DNA from: Chitinophagaceae bacterium
GTDB lineage: Bacteria; Bacteroidota; Bacteroidia; Chitinophagales; Chitinophagaceae
Assembly (NCBI GenBank): GCA_025360525.1
Contig: JANYCA010000167.1
Coordinates: forward strand, 1-49,986
Reading direction: 5' to 3'
Length of the DNA: 49,986 nucleotides
Shown here: positions 26,535 through 35,909 of the stretch, in pieces
Layout of the letters: every line of letters starts with the position of its first letter
How positions within the stretch are numbered: the first letter of the stretch is position 1
Position numbers and translations under genes: made by a program
Notes under the pieces: model-generated
The model's input: the letters and a program-made list of their open reading frames with translations, nothing else
Database searches by the model: none
Told to the model about the DNA's origin: nothing

Positions 26535-27041
26535 TTATTTCTTTTTGTATATAGGTACTGTGCTGCATGGTTCTCCATACATAATACTTTTAGCTACTGG
26601 TCTTAACAATTTGGTCGCTTCCATATAGGCGGCTTCGCCAATAGGTAATTCGCCGCAACCTTTTATAACAACTCTTTTATCAATAAAATCGGCTGTCGGT
26701 AAGGCCTTGATATTTTTGATCAGCTGGTGATTTTTTGTTTGCTCTACATCACCAAAAAATAATTCACTGGCTGTTGGTTGTAAATAACTTGCTACCAACA
26801 TATAAGCCCAAATAGGTATAATGGCGTCTGCACTGCAGGTAACGGCTACTATTTTATTATCATACTTAGTTGTATCGAGGTTTTTTAATGCCTCCCGAAA
26901 ATCCTTTTCCTTTAAAATGAGGCCCATAAATAAATAATCCTTCAGGTCGAATATTGCTATATCATCTGTAGGATAAAGGTCCTCCAAATTGAGGGTAAAC
27001 AGGGCACTTTCGCTTACCTTATTAATAATTGCTTCGCTCAT
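26535..27041 (-). CDS. DUF2480 family protein
   Basis: 168-residue cytoplasmic protein of the Bacteroidota-restricted family DUF2480. Typical segments are NLEDLYP, FDLKDYLFMGLILKEKDFRE, VAVTCSADAIIPIWAYMLV and the C-terminal SIMYGEPCSTVPIYKKK. Function is not established. Conserved Cys residues in TCSADA, IKGCGE and GEPCSTVP suggest metal or redox chemistry, which is my inference. A -7 element ends four bases before the ATG, so the mRNA may be leaderless. It probably heads the transcript that includes LysE, the orphan and mtgA. Confidence 0.9.
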   Translation of the reverse strand: MSEAIINKVSESALFTLNLEDLYPTDDIAIFDLKDYLFMGLILKEKDFREALKNLDTTKYDNKIVAVTCSADAIIPIWAYMLVASYLQPTASELFFGDVEQTKNHQLIKNIKALPTADFIDKRVVIKGCGELPIGEAAYMEATKLLRPVAKSIMYGEPCSTVPIYKKK

Positions 27042-27045
27042 ATCG

Positions 27046-27053
27046 CAAAATTA
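27046..27053 (-). promoter_or_regulatory. -7 element giving a likely leaderless DUF2480 mRNA
   Basis: Minus-strand TAATTTTG (TAnnTTTG) is followed by CGAT and then the ATG; a start site about 6 nt downstream of the element falls on or beside the initiation codon. Confidence 0.5.
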
Positions 27054-27145
27054 GGTGTTCTTTTTAGCAAGCGTATTTTTCTGGTTTCGAATAGTGAAAT
27101 ATTTAACCTCAGCTGTGCTATTATTTGATGTTGAAGTATTTCGTT

Positions 27146-27176
27146 AATAAAAAAGCCCCGAATAAAATCGGGGCTT
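27146..27176 (-). terminator. terminator of the PpiD-like gene
   Basis: Minus-strand stem AAGCCCCGA / TCGGGGCTT with a 6-nt loop, followed by T-rich sequence (TTTTTTATTAACG), 20 bases after the stop codon. Confidence 0.9.
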
Positions 27177-27196
27177 AAATATTATTAGGAAGTTAA

Positions 27197-29320
27197 TTAG
27201 AATGTCTTACTTCTATCATCTTTGATTGTTGCTAATTTTTTCAACGACTCGAACCAACCTGAATTTATTTGTTGTGATAATGACTTTGCTCTATCACTAG
27301 CTTGTTTTGCAAGTTCCACTGCAGAATCTGCTGGCTTATTTCCGATGCTGTTTACTTTTACCAAATACACGCCATTGTTTCCGGCGATGGGTTCAGAAAC
27401 TTTACTTTGATACGTTTTATTAAATGCTGCACCAATTACTTGGGGCTCTTGCCCGATACCGTTTATTATTTGAGCACTAAATGTAATAGATGAATCTGCA
27501 CCCGCTGTACCAACTTGCAACTGGTAAGCTGCTGCAGCTGATTCTAATGTAGGCGAAGCTTTCAACTTCGTTTTTATTTGTGCTGCTTTCTTTTCATTCT
27601 TAACTAGGTATTCAATCTGCGGCCTGATTGTTTTTACATCTGGTAAACCCTCTGATTGTATTTTAGCTACAACAGCAACAACAAATTGATCATCTATACT
27701 AAATGGTTCGCTTACCTCACCTTCTTTGGCACCAAATGCCCAACGAATTAATTGCCTTGCATCTCTTAAAGCACCCAATTGGTAATCGTTTTCTTTTATG
27801 ATGGTGGGTACGTCAATTTTTTGTAACCCTGGGTTTTTGGTTAAATAAGCATCCACTGCTTTTGAATCCCTAGCTTCTCCCGATAACTTATTTGCTTTTG
27901 TACTGGCGGTATTCACTGTTTCATCGCTGGGGATTACTTCTCGAGACAAATAAGCAACTTTATAAGCCGGTTCGAAATTCTTTTGACTTAACACTTCTAT
28001 ATAATGCCATCCAAAGTCTGTATGAACTACTTTTTTATCCCCTGTACTACCAAAAAACACGGTTTCATAAAATTCTTTTGCCAGGGTTTGGTCTGATGAG
28101 AAATCATATTCACCCTTTTTTTGTTTGCTACCCTGGTCATCGCTGTATTGCAATACTAATTTATTAAAATCTTCTCCGCCTTTAATAGCAGCTTCGATAC
28201 TATCAATCCTTTTTTTACCAATACTATCAGATAAAGTTATCTGACCTGTTTGCGGATCTTTGGTTCCAATTAATATATGTCTGCATTTTACACTATCCGG
28301 TAATTGCCTGCCACTAATCTTCTTTGCAACAATAAGATTTTTACCATCTAAATAAGGACCATAAACTTCATTGATTGCCAATGATGCCAATGTATCTTTT
28401 TGAGCAGCAGGTAATTTTGACTTTACAGTATAAACATCCTTAAAATTCACATTACTCATGTTTCTTGCCAAGAAATTGGTAGCATTGGTATCTGTAGCAA
28501 AAGCACTCTTTAAAGTTACTAGCGATTCAATCATTTTTAATGTATCTGCACCAGAAGGGTTGGCGCTAAACGAAACATAAGAAATTTGTCTTCCTCCTTC
28601 CTGGTTGTACTGCGATTTGTGCTTGTTAAGAAAATCAGTTATTTCCTGGTCACTTACTTTTACAAGGCTATCATTAATAACTGTGTAGGGAACTGCAACA
28701 TATGATATGTTAGCAAATGCTTTATTTTCGACTTTTTCTTTTTCTTTCATCCAGCTTGGATAATATCCTGCTGCTGCAATCAAGCTACTATATTTTGTGT
28801 ACAGCGATTGTATTTTAATTGGCTCAACCACCTGAGATTCAATTGCATCTCTTTGTTCACCCTTAGATTTTTTCGCTGTTTGCCACCACTGTTGCACTTT
28901 AGATATATCATACTGACCGGTAGTTTTATCTGTGAATGCCTGCTTTAAAGATTGTGGAGCATCTTCACTAAACATAATAGTACTTAACTCTTTAGGAGAA
29001 AAACTAAGGCCGAGTTTTTCAAATTCTGCGACTAATACTTTTTCGGCAACCAGCTGGTCCCATGCATTTTGACGAATCATATTCGTTTGAGCGCCACTTA
29101 CACGTCCACCATATTGATCTTCAATTAGTTTTACCTTGTCGGAATATTCTTTTGTATCGATTGCTACACCATTAATTTTTCCAATAGTGCTGTTACCTGA
29201 TGCTGAATTTCGGCTACTCCCTAAATTTGCATCCATCAAAATAAATCCAATTAAGCTAAGGGCAATTACACCAATAACGATGGCTGTACCTTTTTCACGA
29301 ATGTTCTGAATTATCTGCAT
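27197..29320 (-). CDS. PpiD/SurA-like periplasmic peptidyl-prolyl isomerase
   Basis: 707-residue membrane-anchored foldase. One N-terminal helix (about 14-32), a SurA/PpiD N-terminal chaperone region, then a parvulin domain at about 345-450 (VKCRHILIGTKDP ... FGWHYIEVLSQ). A second, degenerate parvulin-like region may follow (about 510-620). Such proteins help fold outer-membrane and exported proteins at the periplasmic face. Its own promoter and terminator flank it. It is the first minus-strand gene left of the AT-rich gap at 29.3-30.0 kb. Confidence 0.9.
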   Translation of the reverse strand: MQIIQNIREKGTAIVIGVIALSLIGFILMDANLGSSRNSASGNSTIGKINGVAIDTKEYSDKVKLIEDQYGGRVSGAQTNMIRQNAWDQLVAEKVLVAEFEKLGLSFSPKELSTIMFSEDAPQSLKQAFTDKTTGQYDISKVQQWWQTAKKSKGEQRDAIESQVVEPIKIQSLYTKYSSLIAAAGYYPSWMKEKEKVENKAFANISYVAVPYTVINDSLVKVSDQEITDFLNKHKSQYNQEGGRQISYVSFSANPSGADTLKMIESLVTLKSAFATDTNATNFLARNMSNVNFKDVYTVKSKLPAAQKDTLASLAINEVYGPYLDGKNLIVAKKISGRQLPDSVKCRHILIGTKDPQTGQITLSDSIGKKRIDSIEAAIKGGEDFNKLVLQYSDDQGSKQKKGEYDFSSDQTLAKEFYETVFFGSTGDKKVVHTDFGWHYIEVLSQKNFEPAYKVAYLSREVIPSDETVNTASTKANKLSGEARDSKAVDAYLTKNPGLQKIDVPTIIKENDYQLGALRDARQLIRWAFGAKEGEVSEPFSIDDQFVVAVVAKIQSEGLPDVKTIRPQIEYLVKNEKKAAQIKTKLKASPTLESAAAAYQLQVGTAGADSSITFSAQIINGIGQEPQVIGAAFNKTYQSKVSEPIAGNNGVYLVKVNSIGNKPADSAVELAKQASDRAKSLSQQINSGWFESLKKLATIKDDRSKTF

Positions 29321-30004
29321 TTGTTATTTAATTAAAATGGACGGCAAAAATAGGGTAAAAATCTAAATCCAAAACCAAAAAAAACCTGTAGCATATTCGC
29401 TATAAATCAGGTTGAATAAGCGTTGTATTAATTACCGGCTTCAATAACGTTCCATAATCAATAAAATTTTGTAGCTATGCATATATATATGTAAGTGCAT
29501 TATCTTAATTATCATAAAATTCTGTGTGCTAAAAATGCCTTTTGTTAATTAAAATTATCAGGAATAAAGCTGGCAGATTTTTCGATATTAACATTGGTTG
29601 TTGATAACGGTTTAATAGTGTGAATAAGGATGCTTATTAAGATTTAAATAAGGGGATACTTGGATATAAACTTCCAAACAAAAAGTTAAGATCCTATTTT
29701 ATGTTGGTGAGCAGGATGATAACCATTGTTGAATCCACAGTGTTTTTTAGGATTTTAATACTTTTATTTTCCTCATTCTTTTTTATTAACCGCTGTTGAT
29801 AATATTGGTTTAAAATGTGGGAGTAAGCAATATCACAGTTTATAAAGCAGAATTTCTTTAAATTTTAAGTGTTAATTTATTGTGCATAAAGGTTAATAAG
29901 TCGGTAATTTTAATTTTACAAGTAATATAAAAAATATGTTTCCACATATCCACAGCCCTAGTAATAGTAGCTTATCTTAAATAAAAAAATTATTAAAAAC
30001 TATT
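29321..30004. other. AT-rich intergenic region with DnaA-box-like sites; candidate oriC
   Basis: 684 non-coding, strongly AT-rich bases between divergent genes (PpiD-like on minus, nadA on plus). Two identical TGTTGATAA sites (29599-29607, 29794-29802) and one ATATCCACA (29946-29954) are each one base from the DnaA-box consensus TGTGGATAA/TTATCCACA; GTTTCCACA (29938-29946) overlaps the last. Very AT-rich DNA at about 29850-29940 could serve as an unwinding element. Genes on the left run mostly minus and on the right mostly plus, as expected around an origin. The AT-rich composition could equally reflect a promoter region, so this is a hypothesis. Confidence 0.4.
29345..29374 (-). promoter_or_regulatory. 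promoter of the PpiD-like gene
   Basis: Minus-strand TATTTTTG (29345-29352) matches TAnnTTTG, and TTTTG lies about 17 bases further upstream (29370-29374), the spacing expected for the -33 element. The -7 element ends 24 bases before the ATG. Confidence 0.6.
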
Positions 30005-31009
30005 ATGAAAGATATTAACATTGAAAAATCAAGTATTGACGAAGTAGGTTTTATTGATGTTGCAATTGATCCAACACTTGATTTGTTTGCAGAAATAGAA
30101 AGATTAAAGAAAGAGAAGAACGCAATCATACTGGCACATTATTACCAAGAGCCAGACATACAGGATGTAGCTGATTTTATAGGTGATAGTCTTGGGCTAG
30201 CGCAACAGGCAGAAAAAACTGATGCTTCCATTATAGTTTTTGCTGGTGTTCATTTTATGGCTGAGACAGCTAAAATATTAAATCCCGGAAAGAAGGTTTT
30301 GCTACCAGATTTAAAAGCTGGGTGTTCTTTAAGTGATAGTGCACCCCCCGCTCTTTTTAAAATGTTCAGAGATAAGTATCCAGATCATTTAGTGATAACT
30401 TATGTTAATTGTTCTGCCGGGATGAAGGCATTGAGTGATATTATTTGTACTAGCAGCAATGCACAAAAAATTATTGAGAGTTTACCAAAAGAGCAACAAA
30501 TAATATTTGCACCTGATAAAAACTTAGGTGCTTATCTCAATAAAGTAACCGGAAGGAACATGGTCTTGTGGAATGGCTCGTGTATGGTACATGAGATTTT
30601 TAGCCTGGAAAAAATTACCAAACTAAAAGTTCGTCATCCAAAAGCATTGGTTATTGCTCATCCTGAATGTGAAGAAGTAGTATTGGCTGTGGCTGATTAT
30701 ATTGGAAGTACAACTGGATTATTAAAATTTTCTCAACAATCGGATGCCAATGAATTTATTGTTGCAACTGAAACGGGCATACTTCACCAGATGCAAAAAA
30801 GTAATCCATTTAAAACTTTTATACCTGCACCGCCTAATAATAGTTGTGCCTGCAACGACTGTCCACATATGAAATTGAATACACTTGAGAAGCTATATCT
30901 GTGTATGCAATATGAACAACCGGAAATATTAATGGACGAAACACTTAGGATAGCTGCTGCAAAACCAATCGAAAGAATGTTACAAATAAGCAAAAAATAT
31001 GGTTTGTAA
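30005..31009 (+). CDS. nadA: quinolinate synthase A
   Basis: 4Fe-4S enzyme that condenses iminoaspartate with dihydroxyacetone phosphate to quinolinate in de novo NAD synthesis. 334 residues. Visible are [29 protein letters not shown] (Cys107), [20 protein letters not shown] (Cys193), AHPECEE and [10 protein letters not shown] (Cys286), giving the three cluster ligands. nadB and nadC are not in the window. It is the first plus-strand gene right of the candidate origin and is convergent with a DUF3089 lipoprotein gene. Confidence 0.97.
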   Translation: MKDINIEKSSIDEVGFIDVAIDPTLDLFAEIERLKKEKNAIILAHYYQEPDIQDVADFIGDSLGLAQQAEKTDASIIVFAGVHFMAETAKILNPGKKVLLPDLKAGCSLSDSAPPALFKMFRDKYPDHLVITYVNCSAGMKALSDIICTSSNAQKIIESLPKEQQIIFAPDKNLGAYLNKVTGRNMVLWNGSCMVHEIFSLEKITKLKVRHPKALVIAHPECEEVVLAVADYIGSTTGLLKFSQQSDANEFIVATETGILHQMQKSNPFKTFIPAPPNNSCACNDCPHMKLNTLEKLYLCMQYEQPEILMDETLRIAAAKPIERMLQISKKYGL

Positions 31010-31030
31010 TAGACTAATTAATTATTTACT

Positions 31031-32131
31031 TTACTGTTTGAAAAAATAACCAATCCTGGTATTTACGTTCTGCCTAATATTTGAATAGAAAAGATTTATA
31101 TCGCCAATATGATAGTTTTTTTGTGTAAAAAAAATATTTCCAAAAAACTTTGGTTTACAAGTCCATAGTACATTTCCATGGACTTCTGCATCAACTAACC
31201 CTTTTTTTATTTTATTAAAATTCTTTAATACACCACCTGTATTAAACTTAGTAGCTACGTAATCGCTGTCAATTCGCCAACTTAAAGGATTAGTAACAAT
31301 ACTTTTAAATTCTTCTTTGCTTATATACCCCGAGTCTATAAAACCTGATTTAAAAGTCCTCCAGCTTACAAAACAACCAGTTGCCATTGAATCTTTGCAT
31401 GGAGGAATTTTTGTAAAATAGGTTTCTGAAATTGGCATACCTATCAAATAAGCACATACTAACTGTTTTTGTAACGGTTTGTTTTCGAAAAACTCTTTTA
31501 GTAGTCTTCCCGCATGCATCGTTCCCTGGCTGTGCGAAGCAATAATTATCGGACGGCCATTGTTAAGATTTGCCAGATAGTATTCAAAAGCATTTTTAAT
31601 ATCACTGTAGGCTATTTCAAAGGCTTTAGCTGCTTCGTACTTATTGTCAGTATAAAATGATCGTAAATGTGCTTGTCTGTATCTGGGACAAAATATCCTA
31701 CAGTTTTTATTAAATACACTTGCCTGGTATAAAATAGTGGTATAGTCTGTTTTTTTATTTAATAAAGAATCGTCAATTGTTGCATTCCATCTATCATCTG
31801 CATCATCAACTAGTGTTGTTGGATGAATAAAAAATGCATCTATACTGGTATCTTTTATAAGGTCCTTTTTAAGCGGGCGTGGTATACTATCAGAAGGATC
31901 CCATTTCCACGGATGTGCTGCCCAGTATTGTATGTTGTTGTAATCCGGTAATAGATTTTTACTTTCGAAACGGTAGTTTTGAGTTATAATTCTGTTTTTG
32001 GGTGAACAGCCTGAAGTTACTAACGTTATAGTATATGCTATAATTAAAATAATAGGATAGACTGTTATATTTATTCTAGATAAGTTTTTAATTTTGTAGT
32101 TTAAATAAGAGTGATGTTGTAGGATCGTCAT
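31031..32131 (-). CDS. DUF3089 family lipoprotein, alpha/beta-hydrolase-like
   Basis: 366 residues; a hydrophobic N-terminal segment (about 22-40) ends in LVTSGCS, a probable lipidation site at Cys42. The rest matches DUF3089: AFFIHPTTL, YQASVFNKNCRIFCPRYRQA, AFEYYLANLNNGRPIIIASHSQGT (nucleophile Ser201 in the SHSQG elbow) and YLIGMPIS. Such proteins have a serine-hydrolase fold; the substrate is unknown. The basic stretch before the hydrophobic segment is longer than usual, so a later start (for example near residue 20) cannot be excluded, although no internal ATG is seen there. Confidence 0.82.
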   Translation of the reverse strand: MTILQHHSYLNYKIKNLSRINITVYPIILIIAYTITLVTSGCSPKNRIITQNYRFESKNLLPDYNNIQYWAAHPWKWDPSDSIPRPLKKDLIKDTSIDAFFIHPTTLVDDADDRWNATIDDSLLNKKTDYTTILYQASVFNKNCRIFCPRYRQAHLRSFYTDNKYEAAKAFEIAYSDIKNAFEYYLANLNNGRPIIIASHSQGTMHAGRLLKEFFENKPLQKQLVCAYLIGMPISETYFTKIPPCKDSMATGCFVSWRTFKSGFIDSGYISKEEFKSIVTNPLSWRIDSDYVATKFNTGGVLKNFNKIKKGLVDAEVHGNVLWTCKPKFFGNIFFTQKNYHIGDINLFYSNIRQNVNTRIGYFFKQ

Positions 32132-32207
32132 GATTAAAATAAATTTTGCCTTTAAATAATAACAATACTATTATAAATTTAACTTCATACAATAAAAATT
32201 AAATTCT

Positions 32208-33149
32208 ATGGCAATTCCTTCAGTTGATCTATCCGATTTTTTGTCTGGCGACCCAGTAAAAAAAGCTTCGTTCGTGGCTGAGTTAGGCACTGCTTATGAA
32301 GATGTTGGATTTGTAGCTGTAAAAAATCATGGAGTTTCGGATGAACTTATTGCAGATTTATATAAGTATTCGAAAGCTTTTTTTTCTTTACCGTCTGTGC
32401 AAAAAAGAGTATATGAAATACCTGAGCTTGCAGGGCAACGTGGGTATACAAGTTTTGGTAAGGAACATGCAAAGGGAAGCGAGGCACCTGACTTAAAAGA
32501 ATTTTTTCAATACGGGCAAACCCCTAGGGAAAACTTTATAGAAGAAGCGTATCCAGATAATGTAATTGTTAACGAGGTTTCAGCATTTAATGATACGTTT
32601 CAAGCTGCTTATCGTGCTTTTGAAAAATCAGGTACAGCTCTATTACAAGCCATCGCGTTATATCTGGGACTAGAAGAACATTATTTTGATGAATTTGTAT
32701 TTAATGGTAATTCTATTTTAAGAGCGATACATTATCCCCCTATTTCAAGCGAACCAAAAAGTGCCATAAGAGCAGAACAGCATGAGGATATTAATCTTAT
32801 AACATTATTGGTTGGTGCATCAGCTGATGGTTTACAAATTCTTACAAAGCAAAATGAATGGGTTGGTGTTACTTCGTTACCCGAACAAATTGTTGTGAAT
32901 GTTGGTGATATGCTCCAGCGTTTTACTAATAATAAATTACGTAGTACTACGCACAGGGTTGTTAACCCAGCAAGAGACTTTTGGCATACTTCGCGTTTTT
33001 CAATACCCTTTTTTCTACATCCCCAGTCTTCTATGAGTTTAAAATGTATTGATAGTTGTGTTGATGAGCATCATACAAAAGTTTATGATGACATTACTGC
33101 TGGGGAGTATCTTGATGAACGTTTAAAGGAAATTGGTTTAAAAAAGTAA
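32208..33149 (+). CDS. 2-oxoglutarate/Fe(II)-dependent oxygenase (isopenicillin N synthase-like)
   Basis: 313 residues of the IPNS/flavanone-hydroxylase-type family. The N-terminal DIOX_N region (IPSVDLSDFL ... GFVAVKNHGV) precedes the jelly-roll core. The iron ligands are complete: His192 and Asp194 in AEQHEDINL, His249 in STTHRVVNP; the 2OG-binding Arg263/Ser265 pair is in SRFSIPFFL. It should be an active oxygenase on a small molecule, but no biosynthetic cluster surrounds it. Confidence 0.92.
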   Translation: MAIPSVDLSDFLSGDPVKKASFVAELGTAYEDVGFVAVKNHGVSDELIADLYKYSKAFFSLPSVQKRVYEIPELAGQRGYTSFGKEHAKGSEAPDLKEFFQYGQTPRENFIEEAYPDNVIVNEVSAFNDTFQAAYRAFEKSGTALLQAIALYLGLEEHYFDEFVFNGNSILRAIHYPPISSEPKSAIRAEQHEDINLITLLVGASADGLQILTKQNEWVGVTSLPEQIVVNVGDMLQRFTNNKLRSTTHRVVNPARDFWHTSRFSIPFFLHPQSSMSLKCIDSCVDEHHTKVYDDITAGEYLDERLKEIGLKK

Positions 33150-33220
33150 GTAACTGGTAAGGCCTTTTTGTACAGATTTTATTTTTTTGAGATGGTATCG
33201 TAAACTGACATGGACATCAA

Positions 33221-34471
33221 TTGAATTTTATTCGCCATATACCCTTTTTAAAAGCTGTATTTACCTATAGCATCACAGCGTTTGGTGGACCCCAAGGACA
33301 TTTCGGCATGATGATGAAAACATTTGTTGATAAGCGAAGAGATGTCACAAAGGAAGAACTAATGGATTATACTTCTTTTTGTCAGATGCTCCCCGGGGCT
33401 TCTTCCACGCAAACAATTACTTTAATCGGCTATAAAAGAGGCGGTGCTCCGTTAGCAATTGCAACTCTCTTGATATGGATATTACCAGCTTGTATTTTAA
33501 TGGGCGCCTTTTCTTTTCTCATTAATTATTTTGGAACAATCAATTTGAAAAACAATGTTTTTAAATTCATTCCAGAAATGGCTATTGGTTTTCTTTTATA
33601 TGCTGCGGTTAAATCTTTTAAAGCTTCTGTAAATAATTTAATTACCCAAATTATAATGTTGCTTGCAATGGTAGCAACATACTTTCTATTTAAAACACCG
33701 TGGGTTTTTCCGGTATTTATAGTTTTGGGTGGAATAGTTACGAATTTTAGTAACAAGCGCATTCCTGATCAGGAAAGAAAAAAGCCGATACAAATACGCT
33801 GGCGAAATATCACTTTGTTTGTATTAATTTTTATTGTAGCTGGTTATTTAAGTGAAAGTGCACGAAAGCAAGAATGGGAAAACCGGAAAGCGTTTAACTT
33901 ATTTGAAAACTTTTATCGATTTGGTAGTATTGTTTTTGGCGGTGGAGATGTTTTGATTCCAATGATGTTAGATCAATATGTAGCCAGGCCGACAGCAGAA
34001 AAGTTCATGGGAAGTAAATCTAATATTATAAAAATAAATCGAGATGAATTATTAACCGGTGCAGGTATTGTTAGGGCTATCCCCGGTCCAGTTTTTTCTA
34101 TTGCTGCTTATACCGGTGGTGTTGCCTTAAAAGATAAGGGAATGGGCTACCAATTTTTAGGGTGTGTTATTGGGACCGTTGCAATATTTCTTCCTAGCGC
34201 TTTGTTGGTATTATTTTTCTTTCCTGTATGGCAGTATCTTAAAAAATATGTTGTTGTTTACAGGGCACTTGAAGGAATAAATGCCGTTGTTGTAGGGTTT
34301 ATGTGGGCTGCTACCTTATTTCTGCTTAAGGATATTAGTATTACATCTTTCAATATCAGCAGTTTAATTAATATTCTGGTACTTCTAACTACTTTTTTCA
34401 TATTAAGGTTTACCAAATTACCAACACCTATTATAGTAGTCTGTTGCCTGTTGATGGGATTACTTTTCTAA
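33221..34471 (+). CDS. ChrA-family chromate/anion transporter
   Basis: 416-residue, two-domain (long-chain) CHR transporter with about 10-12 helices. Each half begins with a Gly-rich motif: [11 protein letters not shown] (about 19-29) with [16 protein letters not shown], and [11 protein letters not shown] (about 245) with [15 protein letters not shown]. Known members export chromate; many homologues are uncharacterised. Start: an in-frame stop is only five codons upstream and the first internal ATG falls at residue 30, inside the first motif, so the TTG at 33221 ([13 protein letters not shown]) is the best start. Ends three bases from the convergent nadD. Confidence 0.9.
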   Translation: MNFIRHIPFLKAVFTYSITAFGGPQGHFGMMMKTFVDKRRDVTKEELMDYTSFCQMLPGASSTQTITLIGYKRGGAPLAIATLLIWILPACILMGAFSFLINYFGTINLKNNVFKFIPEMAIGFLLYAAVKSFKASVNNLITQIIMLLAMVATYFLFKTPWVFPVFIVLGGIVTNFSNKRIPDQERKKPIQIRWRNITLFVLIFIVAGYLSESARKQEWENRKAFNLFENFYRFGSIVFGGGDVLIPMMLDQYVARPTAEKFMGSKSNIIKINRDELLTGAGIVRAIPGPVFSIAAYTGGVALKDKGMGYQFLGCVIGTVAIFLPSALLVLFFFPVWQYLKKYVVVYRALEGINAVVVGFMWAATLFLLKDISITSFNISSLINILVLLTTFFILRFTKLPTPIIVVCCLLMGLLF

Positions 34472-34474
34472 AAT

Positions 34475-35044
34475 TTATTTGTAATAGCCATATTTTTCAA
34501 TTTCCTCTAACACCACATCTGGTACAAGATATCTCATAGACTTACGTTCCTTAATCAACTTGCGTATTTGTGAACTTGATATCTCTAATAAAGGCGCATC
34601 GACAATGTGCAGGTTTGTTGTAATTGTTTGATTAATTGCATACCCGGGTCTTTTGTATATATAAATTGGATAGTTTTTTAACAGGGCCTGATAGTTTTTC
34701 CACTTACTAATGTTTAATAAACTATCGCTACCCATAATTATGGCAAATTGATTTTCAGGGTATTTTTCTTCTAAATATATAAGTGTATCAATTGTGAATG
34801 AAGGTTTTGGGAGATTAAACTCAACATTAGAAACTTTTAGATTTTTTTCACCTTCTATGGCAATTCTTGCAAGATGCAATCGATGGTATTCGTTCAGTAA
34901 AGAGGCGGAAGGTTTTAATGGATTTTGAGGTGACACTACTAACCAAACCTGTTGTAAATCGGAATTATTTAGTAAATGATTCGCAATTATAAGGTGGCCT
35001 ACATGTATTGGGTTAAAAGAGCCAAAATACAATCCTATTTTCAT
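34475..35044 (-). CDS. nadD: nicotinate-nucleotide adenylyltransferase
   Basis: Transfers AMP to nicotinate mononucleotide, giving the NaAD precursor of NAD. 189 residues, nucleotidyltransferase fold: GSFNPIHVGHL (8-18) with the HxGH element, AIIMGSDSLLNISKWK, and the ISSSQIRKLI motif near the C-terminus. Together with nadA 3.5 kb away it belongs to NAD synthesis but is on the opposite strand, behind feoA (21 bases). Confidence 0.96.
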   Translation of the reverse strand: MKIGLYFGSFNPIHVGHLIIANHLLNNSDLQQVWLVVSPQNPLKPSASLLNEYHRLHLARIAIEGEKNLKVSNVEFNLPKPSFTIDTLIYLEEKYPENQFAIIMGSDSLLNISKWKNYQALLKNYPIYIYKRPGYAINQTITTNLHIVDAPLLEISSSQIRKLIKERKSMRYLVPDVVLEEIEKYGYYK

Positions 35045-35065
35045 AATTATCTAGCAATTAATTAT

Positions 35066-35293
35066 TTAAATTTCTTCTACCCAAATCATCTCCGCTTCAT
35101 TAATTCGGAGGCTAAGGTGGTATCCAGCAACAATTATTGATATTGGATCACCCAGTGGGGCTACATGATCAATTTTAATTATTTCACCAGGTACACAACC
35201 CATTTCCATTAATTTTAGAAATATATCATCTTTTTCAAACGACTTAATTATAACTGGTACTCCAGCCACTATATCTGACAACCTTTTATCCAT
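35066..35293 (-). CDS. FeoA family protein
   Basis: 75-residue SH3-like FeoA domain (LSDIVAGVPVIIKSF, LKLMEMGCVPGEIIKI, DPISIIVAGYHLSLRINEAEMIWVE). FeoA proteins assist the FeoB ferrous iron transporter or sit in metal regulators. No feoB is adjacent; instead nadD follows in the same direction. An uncoupled FeoA is not rare in this phylum. Confidence 0.88.
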   Translation of the reverse strand: MDKRLSDIVAGVPVIIKSFEKDDIFLKLMEMGCVPGEIIKIDHVAPLGDPISIIVAGYHLSLRINEAEMIWVEEI

Positions 35294-35479
35294 TTGCTTC
35301 TTTTAACGTATACAAATTTATGTTGCATATTACTATCGGCACAGATTGGTGTAATATATTTATTTTTCAATGTTGACTTTAGTAATAGTTATGCATCTTT
35401 ATTATTGTAGCTTTATTCTCTTTTTGCAATAGACAATCTCTCTTTTTTGTTAAAAATGAATATTTCTATTTAATATTTT

Positions 35480-35908
35480 ATGCAAGTCGTTCATTTTTTT
35501 GATGTTGATAAAAAGGTAACACTTAGGAACCGCATCTGTTTAAAAGCCTTCCTTGTTTCCCTTTTAAAAAAAGAGGGAGTTAATGAGACAGAGCGCCTTA
35601 CTTATATTTTTTGCTCCGACAATTACCTCTTACACATAAACCGACAGTTTCTTGAACATGACTTCTATACCGATATAATAACCTTTAACCTTTCTTCAAA
35701 TACAGAAAAGCTACACGGCGAAATTTATATAAGTGTTGACCGGGTCAAAGACAACGCACATAGTCTGGGAGTTTCATTTAAAAAAGAGTTACATAGAGTC
35801 ATTTTTCACGGTGCTTTACACCTTTGTGGTTATAAAGATAAATCCAAGGCGCAGAAAGTTTTAATGAGAAAAAGGGAAGATGAAAACCTAAAAACATACC
35901 TAAAATAA
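35480..35908 (+). CDS. ybeY: endoribonuclease YbeY (rRNA maturation factor)
   Basis: 142-residue metalloprotein for 16S rRNA 3'-end maturation and ribosome quality control. The fold and zinc region are clear: TDIITFNL, LHGEIYISVDRVKDNA, and HRVIFHGALHLCGYKDK. His110 and His114 are present, but the third His of the canonical HGxLHLxGYDH motif is replaced by Asp120 (GYKD), a form I recall from other Bacteroidota. A parS-like sequence begins immediately after its stop. Confidence 0.93.
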   Translation: MQVVHFFDVDKKVTLRNRICLKAFLVSLLKKEGVNETERLTYIFCSDNYLLHINRQFLEHDFYTDIITFNLSSNTEKLHGEIYISVDRVKDNAHSLGVSFKKELHRVIFHGALHLCGYKDKSKAQKVLMRKREDENLKTYLK

Positions 35909-35909
35909 A

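Noticed and set aside
33206..33223. ATG at 33210 as the start of the chrA-family gene
   Set aside because: It is out of frame and meets a TGA after four codons; TTG at 33221 is the usable start.
30000..35050. nadA-nadD region as a single NAD regulon with a riboswitch
   Set aside because: The genes are on opposite strands 3.5 kb apart with unrelated genes between, and no NAD-type riboswitch structure was recognised upstream of nadA or pnuC.
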